A DNA stretch of 64,000 nt from Bacteroidia bacterium (lineage in GTDB: Bacteria > Bacteroidota > Bacteroidia > SpSt-205): contig BPGW01000001.1 of assembly GCA_026003235.1 (NCBI GenBank), positions 280,224-344,223 on the forward strand. The letters run 5' to 3'. This document shows, one piece after another, positions 1 through 10,906 of this stretch. The notes below the pieces were generated by a model that was not told where the DNA came from, made no database searches, and saw only the letters and a list, made by a program, of their open reading frames with translations. How positions within the stretch are numbered: the stretch's first letter is position 1; every line of letters starts with the position of its first letter. Both the position numbers and the translations under genes were made by a program.

Positions 1-1
1 A

Positions 2-55
2 TCCGACCGCGAAAATCCCGCTGCCAGCGGTTTGAAAGACGAATGGGCGTTATGA
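2..55 (+). CDS. 3' end of an upstream gene (partial, unidentified)
   Basis: An open frame enters from the left edge and stops at TGA 53-55, overlapping the ATG at 52 in an ATGA junction. Such overlaps are typical of genes translated in series, so this is probably the end of the gene preceding hsdR. In type I systems hsdM or hsdS is expected there. Only 17 codons are visible, ending in DEWAL, and I recognise no family. Confidence 0.35.
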   Translation, partial: SDRENPAASGLKDEWAL

Positions 56-3000
56 CCGAATCCACCCTTGAATCCATCGCCCTCGGTTGGCTCAAAGGCC
101 TGGGATGGCGCGTAGCGCACGGCCCCGACATCGGGCCAGAGGAACGCGCCGATTACAGCGAGGTGATTCTGAAGCGGCGCCTGCGCGATGCCCTGGTGCA
201 GCTGAATCCCGACCTCCCACCGGAGGCGCAGGAGGACGCCTTCCGCAAACTGACCCGCCCCACGGAAACCGACCTGGTCCAGCGCAACCGCACGTTGCAC
301 CGGTGGATGGTAGACGGCGTGACGATAGAGTACCGCCGCTCAGACGGTTCTATCGGCGGGGCGCAGGCCCGGGTCCTTGACTTCGACGATCACGCAAACA
401 ACGACTGGCTCGCGGTAAGCCAGTTCACCGTCAGCGAGAACCGCCACACCCGCCGGGCCGACATCGTGCTCTTCGTGAATGGCCTTCCGCTTGCCATCCT
501 TGAACTGAAGAACCCCACCGATGAGAAGGCCACCCTCTGGACCGCCTACCAGCAGCTCCAAGTCTACAAGCGGGAGATCCCTTCGCTCTTCGCCTACAAC
601 GAAGCGCTCGTCATCTCCGACGGGTTGGAGGCCCGCATTGGGACGCTCACCGCGGACCGAGATCGGTTCATGTCCTGGCGCACGATCGCCGGCGATGATG
701 TGGCGCCACCGGAGATGCCGCAGCTTGAGGTGCTCCTCAAGGGCGTGTTTGAGCGAGGTCGGTTTCTCCAGCTTGTTCGGGATTTCATTGTGTTTGAGGA
801 TGAGGGGGGTGGCAAGCTCACCAAGAAGATGGCGGGCTACCACCAATTCCACGCCGTGAATGTGGCGGTGGAGGAGACCCTGCGGGCTGTGGAGTTACCC
901 CCTTTGGTCAGGACAGCTGGGCAGCGGAGGACAGGCACCGAGGGCGACCGGCGCATAGGCGTGGTCTGGCACACCCAGGGCTCAGGCAAGAGCCTTACCA
1001 TGGTCTTCTACGCCGGTCGGCTCGTCCGCCACCCCAAGATGAAGAACCCCACCCTCGTCGTGCTCACCGACCGCAACGACCTGGACGGCCAGCTCTTCGG
1101 TGTTTTCTCCCGCTGTCGGGAGCTCCTGGGGCAAGACCCGATCCAAGTGGAGAGCCGGGCCCACCTGCGCAAGCTCCTCCAGGAACGGCAGGCCGGCGGT
1201 GTCCTCTTCACCACCATCCAGAAGTTCCTGCCCGAAGAGAAAGGCGACCGGCACCCGACGCTGTCTGAGCGGCGCAACATCGTGGTCATCGCCGACGAAG
1301 CCCACCGCAGCCAGTACGACTTCATAGATGGCTTTGCCCGTCATCTGCGCGACGCCCTGCCCGACGCCTCCTTTATTGGGTTCACCGGTACGCCCATTGA
1401 GCTCGACTGACCGAACACTCGGGCCGTCTTCGGCGACTACATCAGCATCTACGACATCCAGCGCGCAGTGGAGGATGGCGCCACGGTCCCCATCTACTAC
1501 GAGAGCCGCCTGGCCAAGCTCGCCCTGCCTGAGGAGCTGAAGCCGAAGATCGACGAGGAGTTTGAGGAAGTCACCGAAGGTGAGGAGGTCGAGCGCAAGG
1601 AAAAGCTCAAGACCAAGTGGGCGCAGCTTGAGGTCATTGTCGGAGCTGAGCAGCGCCTGCGCCTCCTCGCTCAGGACATTGTCCAGCACTTCGAGCAGCG
1701 GCTCGAGGCTGCTGGACGGCAAAGCGATGGTGGTCTGCATGAGCCGGCGCATCTGCGTAGAGCTGTACAACGTGAGATCGTCAAGCTGCGACCTGAGTGG
1801 GCCAGCGAGGACGACGACAAGGGAGAGATCAAGATCGTGATGACCGGCTCGGCTTCGGATCCGCCTCGACTGGCAGCCGCACATCCGCAACAAACAGCGC
1901 CGGGAGTTCCTGGCTAAGCGCTTCCGCGACCCGAAGACCCCTTCAAGCTCGTCATCGTGCGCGACATGTGGCTTACGGGCTTCGACTGCCCCAGCCTGCA
2001 CACCATGTACCTGGACAAGCCCATGCGCGCCCACGGCCTCATGCAGGCCATCGCGCGGGTGAACCGGGTCTTTCGCGACAAGCCCGGCGGCCTGGTGGTG
2101 GACTACCTGGGGCTGCCCACGAACTCAAGGCGGCGCTGGCAACCTACACCGAGAGCGGCGGCAAGGGCGCACCGCACTCGACCAGGCGAAGCGGTGAGCG
2201 TCATGCAGGAGAAGTACGAGGTCTGCTGCGACCTCTTTCACGGCCTTCGACTGGACGGCGTGGAAGACTGGCAGGCCGGAGGACGCGCCTTGCGCTGCTC
2301 CCGCACGGCCCAGGAGCACATCCTGGCCCAGGAAAACGGCAAGGACCGCCTCCTGCAAGCGGTCTCGGAGCTCTCGCGCGCCTTCGCGCTGGCGGTACCC
2401 CACGAGGAGGCCCTCGCAATCCGCGACGACGTGGCCTTCTTCCAGGCGGTGCAGCGGGCTGCGCTAACCGCGCGCCCGGCCAGGCCGAAGCCCGAGGAGG
2501 AACTTGAGCACGCGATCCGCCAGATCGTCTCCCGGCTATCGCACCTGAGGGCGTGGTGGACCTCTTCGCAGCGGCCGGCCTCAAGAAGCCCGACATCTCC
2601 ATCCTTTCCGAGGAGTTCCTGGCCGAGGTGCGGGGGATGCCGCAGAAAAACCTGGCGGTGGAGCTCCTGCGCAAGCTCCTGGAGGGGGAGATCAAGACCC
2701 GACGGCGAGAAGAACCTCGTCCAGGCCCGATCGTTTGCCGATGCTCTTAGAGCAGGCCCTCCGCCGCTACCAGAACCGCGCCGTCGAAGCAGCCCAGGTG
2801 ATTGAGGAACTGATCGCCCTCGCCAAGGAAATGCGCGAAGCGAACTGCAGGGGTGAGAAGCTGGGCCTGTCAGAGGAGGAGCTGGCCTTCTACGATGCAC
2901 TCGAGACCAACGACAGCGCAGTCAAGGTCCTGGGCGACGAGAAGCTCCGGACCATCGCCCGCGAATTGGTCGCGACCGTGCGCAACAACGTCACGATCGA

Positions 3001-3154
3001 TTGGATGCTGCGGGAAAATGTCCGTGCTAACCTGCGGCGGTTGGTCAAGCGCGTCTTGCGCAAGCATGGTTACCCGCCTGACAAGCAGGAGAAAGCGACG
3101 CAGACCGTGCTGGAGCAGGCAGAAGGGCTTTGCGAAAACTGGCTCTTGGGTTAG
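52..3154 (+). pseudogene. hsdR: type I restriction enzyme R subunit (hsdR), broken by a stop and several frameshifts
   Basis: HsdR is the ATP-dependent translocase and nuclease subunit of type I restriction systems. The N-terminal part shows the nuclease core (DIVLF...LAILELK), Walker A (HTQGSGKS) and a DEAH box ([10 protein letters not shown]), and the 3' part from about 2735 matches the HsdR C-terminal region. I prefer ATG 52 over ATG 43 because of the ATGA overlap. Frame 1 ends at TGA 1408, right after FTGTPIE, but the same frame reads on as HsdR. After that the homology hops between frames near 1715, 1775, 1866, 1940, 2117, 2160, 2260, 2540 and 2715. Both +1 and -1 shifts occur, mostly outside homopolymers, so genuine decay is more likely than isolated base errors. 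No intact protein can be made from this sequence. Confidence 0.9.
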
Positions 3155-3409
3155 CACCGCACGCAGCCAGGATGGATGCCGGGCCTGCTTAAGGCCTGGG
3201 CTCGCTTCTGAGAGGAAGACTTGGGGCTTCAGCCGAGCCTGGAGCGTCAAGAGGGGGGTCGTCCCTCCTTGGCGGGGATGAGGTAGGCTCCTGAGCTGCT
3301 TCGGAGCGCCCAACCTCCCATCAGGGAAGGGCCGATTCTGGGCATGAGGGCCTCGGACAGCCCTCGCCCTGCAACAAACAGCCCCATCCAGCGTATATCT
3401 TTACAAGCT

Positions 3410-3568
3410 ATGGCTAAGCCGGAAGAAATAAAGCCGGGCGTTTGGCTGAAAGGCTCGCCGGTCGGAAAAGCTGGCGCTGTGGTCACTTCCATGCACTTTG
3501 CCAGCGCACGCACATCGGGTTCGCATGGTCCAGATTCACTGGATGGTCGTATAATTGAGGAGGTATGA
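3410..3568 (+). pseudogene. short ORF resembling the N-terminus of a SNF2-type helicase (relic)
   Basis: A 52-codon frame starts at ATG 3410 behind a TATCTTTA box and ends at TGA 3566-3568. Its beginning (MAKPEEIKPGVWLKG) resembles, from memory, the N-termini of SNF2-like DEAD/DEAH helicases found beside methyltransferases of the kind that follows. After about 30 residues the similarity is lost and no helicase motifs are present, so it would be a 5' stump. The 255 bases before it (3155-3409) hold no gene that I can recognise. It may instead be a chance ORF. Confidence 0.3.
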
Positions 3569-3658
3569 AGGAGCCTACGTCGCAGAACTTAGATGTGGAA
3601 GGGGCAGTTGGAGCGCTGGAGCATGAAGATACGAAGGAGCCTATGTCGCAGAACTTAG
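3565..3658 (+). repeat. 28-bp direct repeat, 66-bp period, around the methyltransferase start
   Basis: Two copies of a 28-base unit (3565-3592 and 3631-3658) share 26 of 28 positions. The two differences swap ATG and ACG: copy 1 begins ATGAAGG...ACG, copy 2 ACGAAGG...ATG. The result is two possible in-frame starts, 3565 and 3643. ATG 3643 has AAGGAG at a normal distance upstream and gives an N-terminus (MSQNLAKLQSLL) that fits the family, so the first copy is probably a duplicated leader. Confidence 0.8.
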
Positions 3659-4890
3659 CCAAACTCCAGTCCCTGCTCGCTGAACTCTTCCAGCTCGACC
3701 AGGCCGACCTGGACTTTGGGATCTACCGCATCATGAACGCCAAGCGCGCGGAGATCACCCGCTTCCTTGGGAAGCTCCTGCGGCAGGTCCGCGAGGTTCT
3801 GCAAGCCTACGAAAGGGAGAGCCGTGCGGCCCTTAAAGCGGAACTGGAGAAGGCCGAGGAACAGGCAAAAGCCCTCGGCTTTGACGATCCAGCTCAAGCC
3901 CCGAAAGTCCAACAGCTCCAAGCGCTCTACAACGCTGCTTTCAACGTGGAGGCAGCCGAGCAGGAAGTCTTCTCCCACCTCTACAACTTCTTCCGCCGCT
4001 ACTACAGCGAGGGCGACTTCATCTCCCAGCGCCGCTACAAAGAAGGCGTCTACGCCATCCCCTACAAGGGCGAGGAGGTCAAGCTCTACTGGGCTAACTA
4101 CGACCAGTACTACATCAAGACGAGCGAGTACCTGCGCAACTATACCTTCAAGCTCCCCTCCGGAAGGCGCGTCCATTTCAAACTGGTCGAGGCGGACACC
4201 GAGAAGGACAACAACCGCCCTCAGAAAGGCAACGAACGCCGCTTCATCCTCTCCCAGGAGCAGCCCCTGCTCGAGGAGAACGGCGAGCTGGTGATCCGCT
4301 TTGAGTACCGGCCCGATCCGGAGAACCGCAAGCAGGCAGACCTCAACGCAGCGGCGGTAGACCGTATCCTGAACCAGACTACGGGATTTGACCGCTGGCG
4401 GCAGGAGCTTGCCTCCCCCCCGCCCACCGAGAAAAACCCGAATCGCACGCTCCTGGAAAAGCATCTCACCGCCTACACCGCTCGCAACACTTTTGACTAC
4501 TTCATCCACAAGGACCTGGGCGGCTTTTTGCGGCGCGAGCTGGACTTCTATATCAAAAACGAAGTCATGCACCTGGACGACATCGAGAACGAAACCGCCC
4601 CCCGCGTGGAGCAGTACCTGGCCAAGATCAAGGCCATCCGCCGCATCGCCCACAAGATCATAGACTTTTTGGCGCAGCTCGAGAACTTCCAGAAAAGGCT
4701 CTGGCTCAAGAAGAAGTTCGTCGTGGAGACCCAATACTGCATCACGCTCGACCGCATCTTCGCTATCGAGGACGACGAAACGCGCGACTGGCTGCTCGAT
4801 CAGATCGTCAACAACGAGGCTCAGCGCAAGGAGTGGGTCGATCTCTTCGCCATCGATGAGCTACCCGATTACCCGTGGCGCAACCCAATC

Positions 4891-4926
4891 CCCTCTCCCC
4901 AACGGGGAGAGGGCCAGGGTGAGGGG
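4891..4926 (+). repeat. left inverted repeat of the DUF559 module
   Basis: 36 bases whose outer part is a perfect 10-bp palindrome arm pair, CCCTCTCCCC (4891-4900) against GGGGAGAGGG (4904-4913), followed by CCAGGGTGAGGGG. Its reverse complement matches the right repeat at 32 of 36 positions. Confidence 0.85.
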
Positions 4927-5302
4927 TACAAACTCATCAAATCCCGCACGAAAGAAGAACGCAACGCCCTGATCCAAAAATTCGCTCGCGAGATGCGGCA
5001 TGCACCCACCGACGCGGAGCAACGCCTCTGGTATTTCCTCCGCGATCGGCGCCTAGGCGGTTATAAGTTCCGTCGCCAACACCCTGTAGGAAACTTCATT
5101 GCAGACTTTGCCTGTATTGAAGGACGCTTGATCGTAGAACTCGATGGGGGGCAGCACGCCGAACTATTTCAGCAAGAAAAGGACATCGCCAAAACGCGCT
5201 TTTTTGAAGAACGAGGGTTCCGTGTATTGCGATTCTGGAATAACGAAGTGCTCAACGATACCCAAACCGTCTTAGAGACGATTCTACAGGCGCTAGAGGA
5301 GG

Positions 5303-5338
5303 CCCCTCACCCCAACCCTCTCCCCATTGGGGAGAGGG
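5303..5338 (-). repeat. right inverted repeat of the DUF559 module
   Basis: 36 bases beginning CCCCTCACCC and containing the same palindrome, CCCTCTCCCC (5316-5325) with GGGGAGAGGG (5329-5338). It is inverted relative to the left repeat, with four mismatches. A partly similar CTCCCTCC/GGAGGAGAGGG stretch lies just downstream (about 5358-5378). Confidence 0.85.
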
Positions 5339-7192
5339 AGACACAGGCGGAAATTGCTCCCTCCAAGGAGGAGAGGGGGTTCTTACAGGCCCACCCCTCC
5401 CTAGTAGTGGACACCCGCCACTTCGATGAAGCTTTCAAACTGCGCCTGCTGGCGGCGATTCCGGATATTGACGAGGAGACCGACGGCCTGCTCATCCACA
5501 GCGAAAACTTCCAGGCCCTGAACCTGCTCTTGGAGCGGTACAGGGACCAGGTGAAGTGTATCTACATTGATCCGCCGTATAACACGGGCAACGATGAGGT
5601 TCATCTATCAAGGACAGACTACCAACACTCACATGGCTATCAATGATGGCCGACCGCTTTGCGTTAGTGCAAGTTGATGCGTGACGATGCGCTCCTCTTG
5701 TGAGCATTGACGAGAATGAGCTGACCGCCTAAAGAACTGGCTTGACGTCACTTGGCTGGGAACGTATCGTCAATACCTTATGTATGGATCAACAATCTAA
5801 AAGGACGAGATATCGAGCGGGCGCCGCCAGAACACACGATATGTGCTTCGCATATCTGGTAGCGAGTTACATTTGTGTCCCTGTGGCGAAGTTCACGAAT
5901 GCAGCCGAGTATCTACAAGGTTTCAACTATGGGACGTGAGGACGAGCAGGCTTCTATATACGAGGAATGACTCTACAAACGAATTCAAAATTCACGGGAG
6001 ACAAGACCGAGATCTGTGTCTTCAACGATCCGACTTACACTTCCTCAGGAGAGATTAGTTTTCGGAAGTTGACGATCAATTGAGTATGATGGATTTGTAA
6101 AGATCGCACCAAAGCCGAATAATGACGGCATTGACAAATACCACGCTTGGCTTGGGAAAAGAGAAGATACAAAGGGAAAAGTCAATCTAGAGTTCGTTAA
6201 GGAGAAGATGTGTAGAATCTACACCAAGGTTAGGGAGTTTCGGACAACTGCACTTGCTATGGACATCAGCACGATGTGGCGGCGAAGAACTCTCCAATTG
6301 TTCGGGAAAACTGCCTTTGGCTATCCGAAGCCTGTTTATCTGTTGAGGTGCTCTTGCAAGTTATCGGAACTAGAACTCATCCTCGACTACTTCGCCGGCT
6401 CCGGCACTACGGGCCACGCGGTCATCAACCTCAACCGCGAGGACGGCGGGCGGCGGAAGTTCATCCTGGTGGAGATGGGCGACTACTTCGACACGGTGCT
6501 CGTGCCGCGCATCAAAAAAGTCATCTTCACGCCGGAATGGAAGGACGGCAAGCCCAAGCGCATGGCGACGCCGGAGGAAGTCGCGCGCAGCCCGCGCCTC
6601 CTCAAGATTCTGCGCCTGGAATCCTACGAGGACACGCTGAACAACCTGGAGCTGAAGCGGACCGGGAATCAGCAGTCCCTCCTTGATCAGCATCCCGCCT
6701 TCCGCGAGGACTACATGCTCCGCTACATGCTGGATGTGGAGAGCCGCGGGAGCGCCTCGCTTCTCAACCTGGACCGCTTTGAGGACCCCTTCCACTACCA
6801 GCTCGATATCGCCACCGGCACCGCCGGCGAGACCAAGCCCACGGTCGTGGACCTGGTGGAGACCTTCAACTACCTGATCGGCCTGCGCGTGGAAAGCATA
6901 AAGCACATTGAGGGGGTGCGCGTGGTTACCGGCACGAGCCCGCAAGGCAAGCGGGTGCTCATCCTCTGGCGCAACACGAAAGAGCTGGACAACGACAAGC
7001 TGGACGAGTGGTTCCGCAAGCACGGCTACAACACCAAAGACAAAGACCAGGAATACGACCTCATCTACGTCAACGGCGACAACAACCTGATGAACCTTCG
7101 CGGTGAGAACCAGACCTGGGAGGTCCGGCTGATTGAGGAGGAGTTCCAGCGGTGCATGTTTGACGTGCCAGGACGTGTAAGGATTGGCCACC

Positions 7193-10100
7193 ATGCCAAG
7201 ACAACGAGCCATACAAGCGAATCAGCGAACACGGGCCACAGGCCAGCCCGTCCTGCGGTTTGAACAGCGGCTGGTGCTTCATCAGTGGCTGCTGGGCCTT
7301 TTTGGCGTGTCGAGCTTGGAGCGCCTGGCCGCTAACCTGAAGGGCCCGGAGCTGGAGGGCTTCGAGGAGGACAACCTTAGCCGCTTCTATCGACGAGCTT
7401 TGTCACCACATACCGGCGGACAAGCGCCCGCATCTGCCGGATGACCTGCTGCTGGCCTACGACCAGAACATCGTGCGCCATTGGAAACAGATTACGAAGA
7501 GGCGGAACCACGGAGGACCGTTTCTCTACCCGAAGTACTTCCAGTACCTGGCGCTGCTCTTTACCGAGATTTACCTTGACTGGTACTTTCGCAACCCGGA
7601 CGGGCTACTCGGTGAGCTCAACGGCCACGTAGAAGTCTTCAACGCTGCTGCGCCCGAAGCAAGTCGCCTCGCGCTGTATGAGAAGGAGGACCTGAACAAG
7701 CTGGCCTTCTGGATGGCGACGGGAAGCGGCAAGACGCTGCTCATGCACATCAACATCCTCCAGTACCAGCACTACCTGCACGCGCATCATCGTGAGCGTG
7801 AGCTCAACCGGATCATCCTGCTCACGCCCAACGAGGGCCTCTCCCACCAGCACCTGGAGGAGTTCCGGCTTTCGGGCATCCCGGCCGAGCTGTTCTCCAA
7901 GGAAGGCCGTGGCCTCTTCACCGGGCCGCGTGGTGGAGATCCTCGACATCCACAAGCTGCGCGACGAGGTGGGCGAGAAGACCGTGGCCGTGGAAGCCTT
8001 CGAGGGGAACAACCTTGTCTTGGTGGACGAAGGCCATCGGGGCACCAGCGGCGCAGAAACGGGCGCCTGGATGCAGAAGCGGAATCAGCTTTGCGAGAAT
8101 GGTTTTTCGTTTGAGTACTCGGCGACCTTCGGCCAGGCGATAAAGGCCAGCGGCAGCCCCACGCTGGAGCAGACCTACGCCAAGTGCATCCTCTTTGACT
8201 ACTCCTACAAGTACTTTTACGCCGACGGCTACGGCAAGGACTATCGTATCCTGAACCTGGAGAACGACTCGGACGGAGCGGTCCGCCACCGGTATCTCAC
8301 CGCCTGCCTCCTTACCTTTTATCAACAGCTCAAACTCTATCTGGACAAGCCGAAGGGGTTCCGGCCCTTCTTGATCGAGCGCCCGCTCTGGGTCTTCGTG
8401 GGGGGGAGCGTCAACGCGGTGCGTTCCGAAAAGGGGCGCAAAGTTTCCGACGTCGTGGACATCCTACTCTTCTTGGCTACCTTCGTGCGGGAGCGCAACA
8501 AAAGCGTTGAGATAATCGAACAGTTACTCAGGGGGAAATCAGGCCTGCTTGATCGAGAAAACCGGGACATTTTCGCCGGGGCGTTTACGTATCTGAACAC
8601 CCTTGGTCTCACGACCGATGAGATCTTCGACGACATCCTGCGCGTGCTCTTCAATGCCCCCCGCACGGCCAAACTGCACGTTGAGCACCTGAAGGGTACG
8701 GATGGCGAAGTCGCCCTTCGGCTGGGCGACAACGAACCCTTCGGCGTGATCAACGTGGGTGACGCCTCAGCGCTCTGCAAGCTGTGCGAGGAACGGAACG
8801 AGCTGGTCGTCACGGAGAAGGCCTTCTCCGGTTCCCTCTTCCGCTCTCTCAACGACGAATCGTCCTCGGTCAACATCCTGATCGGGTCCAAGAAGTTCAC
8901 CGAGGGCTGGTCCAGCTGGCGGGTTAGCACCATGGGCCTGATGAACATCGGGCGCAACGAGGGTCCGCAGATCATTCAGCTCTTCGGTCGCGGCGTTCGG
9001 CTCAAAGGCAAAGACTTCTCGCTCAAGCGCAGCCGGGCCTTAACGGATGGTGTAGTTCCTGCAAGCCGTAGGGAAACCAAGCGTCCCTCTGATTGCTGGG
9101 CAAAGGCCTTGATAAAAAAGGTGACTGCTAGCTTCTCAAAAACAACCAAGCAACAGGAACAACCCCCAGACCAAGCGGTTTCGGTTCCTCCGGAAGGAGT
9201 GACCCTACCAAGCTTCATCCAAGAGTTAGAAACGCTGTATGTCTTCGGCATCCGCGCGGACTACATGCGCCAGTTCAAGGAGTACCTGGAGGATGAAGGC
9301 CTGCCGGCGAACGAGGACCGGCTCGAGTTCGTGCTCCCCGTGATCAAGAACCTGGGTAGCAAGAAGCTGAAGATCGTTCGGCTCAAGGAAGGCGTAGATT
9401 TCAAGAAAGATGGTCAAAAGCCGGCACTCGATGGCAAGCCGCCGGAGTTTTTGACCAAGCACCCGATCGTTCTCGACTGGTATCCCAAGCTACAGGCCAT
9501 GGACAGCGGCGCGGGTCGGACCAGCGCACAGGTGGCAGAACGGGATCGGTGCTACTTCAAAGAATCGCACCTGGCGTTTCTCGACTTGGACGCCATCTAT
9601 TTCGAGCTTCAGCAGTTCAAAAACGAGCGAGGCTGGTACAATCTGACCATCCCGCGTGATAGCGTCGTCTCTCTCCTGAAGCAGAATGATTGGTACACGC
9701 TGTACATCCCCAAGGAGGAGATGGAGTTCCGTTCGTTCCAGCAAGTTCTCCGCTGGCAGGAGATTGCGACTGCTCTTTTGAAGAAGTACCTGGACCGTTA
9801 TTACAGGTTCAAGAAGCAGGAGTTCGAAGCCATCCACCTGGAGTACCGGGATCTGTCCGAGGACAACCCCAACTTCGTGAGCGAGTACCGACTGCTCATC
9901 GAGCAGTCGCGCGCGGACATTCTCCAGAAGCTAAACGAAATAAAAGAGTTAATCGAACGCGGAAGTCTGAAAGAAGCAGAGTTCTCTAGGTTGGCTTTTC
10001 AACGGGGTTCATTTCAGACTATCGCTTTTGCCAGGCACCTATATCAGCCGCTCATCTACGTCGGCAACAGCCTGATCGAGGTCAAGCCCGTGGTCTTAGA

Positions 10101-10563
10101 AAATGAGGGTGAACGCGATTTTGTTCTGGATCTTCAGCAGTTCTGCGAATCAAGTGAGGGCAAGGACTTCCTCAAGGGAAAAGAGCTTTACCTGCTCCGC
10201 AACCTGGGTCCCGGACGCGGCATTGGCTTCTTCGAGGCGGGTCGTTTTTATCCCGACTTTATCCTCTGGTTGCTGGTCCAGGACAAGCAGTATGTGAGCT
10301 TCATTGACCCCAAGGGGCTACGGAATCTGGAAGGTCCCGAGGATCCGAAGATCCGGTTCCACCAAACGATCAAGGATCTGGAGCAGCAGTTGGGCGATCC
10401 GGAGGTTGTCCTGAATTCCTTCATCCTTTCCAGTACGCCTTGGAGTCAGGTCCGATGGTGGAGGGAGGGCAAGGACGCATTTGAGGCACGAAATGTTCTT
10501 TTTCAGAGGGAGGACCGGGCCACTTACATCAAGAAGCTGCTGGAAAAAATGCTTGCAGGGTAA
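7193..10563 (+). pseudogene. type III-like restriction helicase/nuclease (BPTD_3080-like), two frameshifts
   Basis: This is the predicted ATP-dependent helicase and endonuclease partner of the preceding methyltransferase. It shows Walker A (MATGSGKTLL), a DEGH box (LVDEGHRG), FTEGWSSWRV and a motif VI-like QLFGRGVRLKG. A C-terminal PD-(D/E)XK-like nuclease is suggested by RFYPDFILWLL...VSFIDPKG. The start is ATG 7193 with AAGGA upstream. Translation shifts by +1 at about 7390 (SRFY to DELCHH) and again at about 7925 (GLFTG to RVVEILDIHKL). Removing one base at each site restores a protein of 1122 residues. The shifts may be mutations or base-calling errors. Since the methyltransferase is decayed, an active nuclease alone would be dangerous to the host. 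Confidence 0.8.
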
Positions 10564-10764
10564 TACAGCGTCGTCCTGATTGCCCACGAAAAGGACCTGT
10601 ACGGCCTCATGGGCTTTCCCCCTGCCGGGGCCACTACGGCCAACCTGGGGAGGTTGCCCACGGAGAAGGAGGAGACCGAGCCTTTCGCTCAGCTGAAAGA
10701 GCTGGCCGAGGTCATGCGATGGGAGGCACTGGCGCATCCTTCGGTTGAAGGGCTTAGGAACTAA
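10564..10764 (+). other. open frame directly after the restriction gene stop
   Basis: After TAA 10561-10563 the same frame stays open for 66 codons and ends at TAA 10762-10764. The translation has protein-like composition (LIAHEKDLYGLMGFPP, PFAQLKELAEVMRWEALAHP) but I recognise no family and see no upstream start codon. It may be the tail of a longer ancestral gene or a fragment left by deletion. Confidence 0.3.
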
Positions 10765-10906
10765 GCTGGCCAGCTATACATGGAAGGCCAGCCGGCAGGC
10801 CTACCCGAAGCCCGCCGGGTCCTGGGGGACCGGGAGAGCTGCTAACGAGCTGGTAGAGGGGTACCCCTTTGACTGGTATGCGTGCAGTGAGGAGGGAGAA
10901 GAGATC

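Larger units (their letters stand above)
4891..5338 (+). mobile_element. DUF559 endonuclease module bounded by palindromic inverted repeats, inserted in frame in mod
   Basis: Between the N-terminal region and the catalytic domain of the methyltransferase lies a complete DUF559 domain (about 4927-5302). It shows TDAEQRLWYFLRDRRLGGY, FRRQHPVGNFIADFAC, the acidic core LIVELDGGQHAE and FRVLRFWNNEVL. DUF559 proteins are small Vsr/PD-(D/E)XK-like endonucleases of unknown role. The domain is bracketed by 36-base inverted repeats (4891-4926 and 5303-5338) that are translated as part of the protein. I infer that the repeats and nuclease arrived together as one unit. The visible unit is 448 bases, which is not a multiple of three, so a few flanking bases must have changed at insertion to keep the frame. 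No transposase is present. Confidence 0.6.
3643..7180 (+). pseudogene. mod: type III-like adenine-specific DNA methyltransferase (mod), decayed, with a DUF559 insertion
   Basis: This family methylates adenine and works beside a DEAD/DEAH helicase-nuclease such as the next gene. The N-terminal helical region (3643-4880) is intact. A DUF559 endonuclease module follows (residues about 429-553), then the catalytic DPPY motif (5569-5580) within YIDPPYNTGND. From about 5600 to 6370 the frame is broken repeatedly, yet conserved fragments remain in all three frames, for example [18 protein letters not shown] and RIYTKVREF. The SAM-binding motif [10 protein letters not shown] (6391-6420) and the C-terminal domain return in the original frame. 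Near 7168 one extra base displaces the end: removing it gives a stop at TAA 7178-7180, 12 bases before the next ATG. The central stretch is where the target recognition domain lies, and it is visibly lower in GC. Confidence 0.85.

Noticed and set aside
1408-1410. In-frame TGA in hsdR as selenocysteine or recoding
   Set aside because: HsdR is not a selenoprotein family, no SECIS-like context was seen, and the gene has many further frame breaks, so simple decay is the better reading.
3410-10563. A DISARM-type defence cluster
   Set aside because: Only a helicase-like stump, a methyltransferase and a type III-like nuclease are present. No DrmA, DrmB or DrmC homologue is visible.
10745-10906. Extending the 77-residue hypothetical protein to the TTG at 10745
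   Set aside because: It would overlap the preceding open frame, and the best ribosome-binding stretch lies before ATG 10907; kept only as an alternative.
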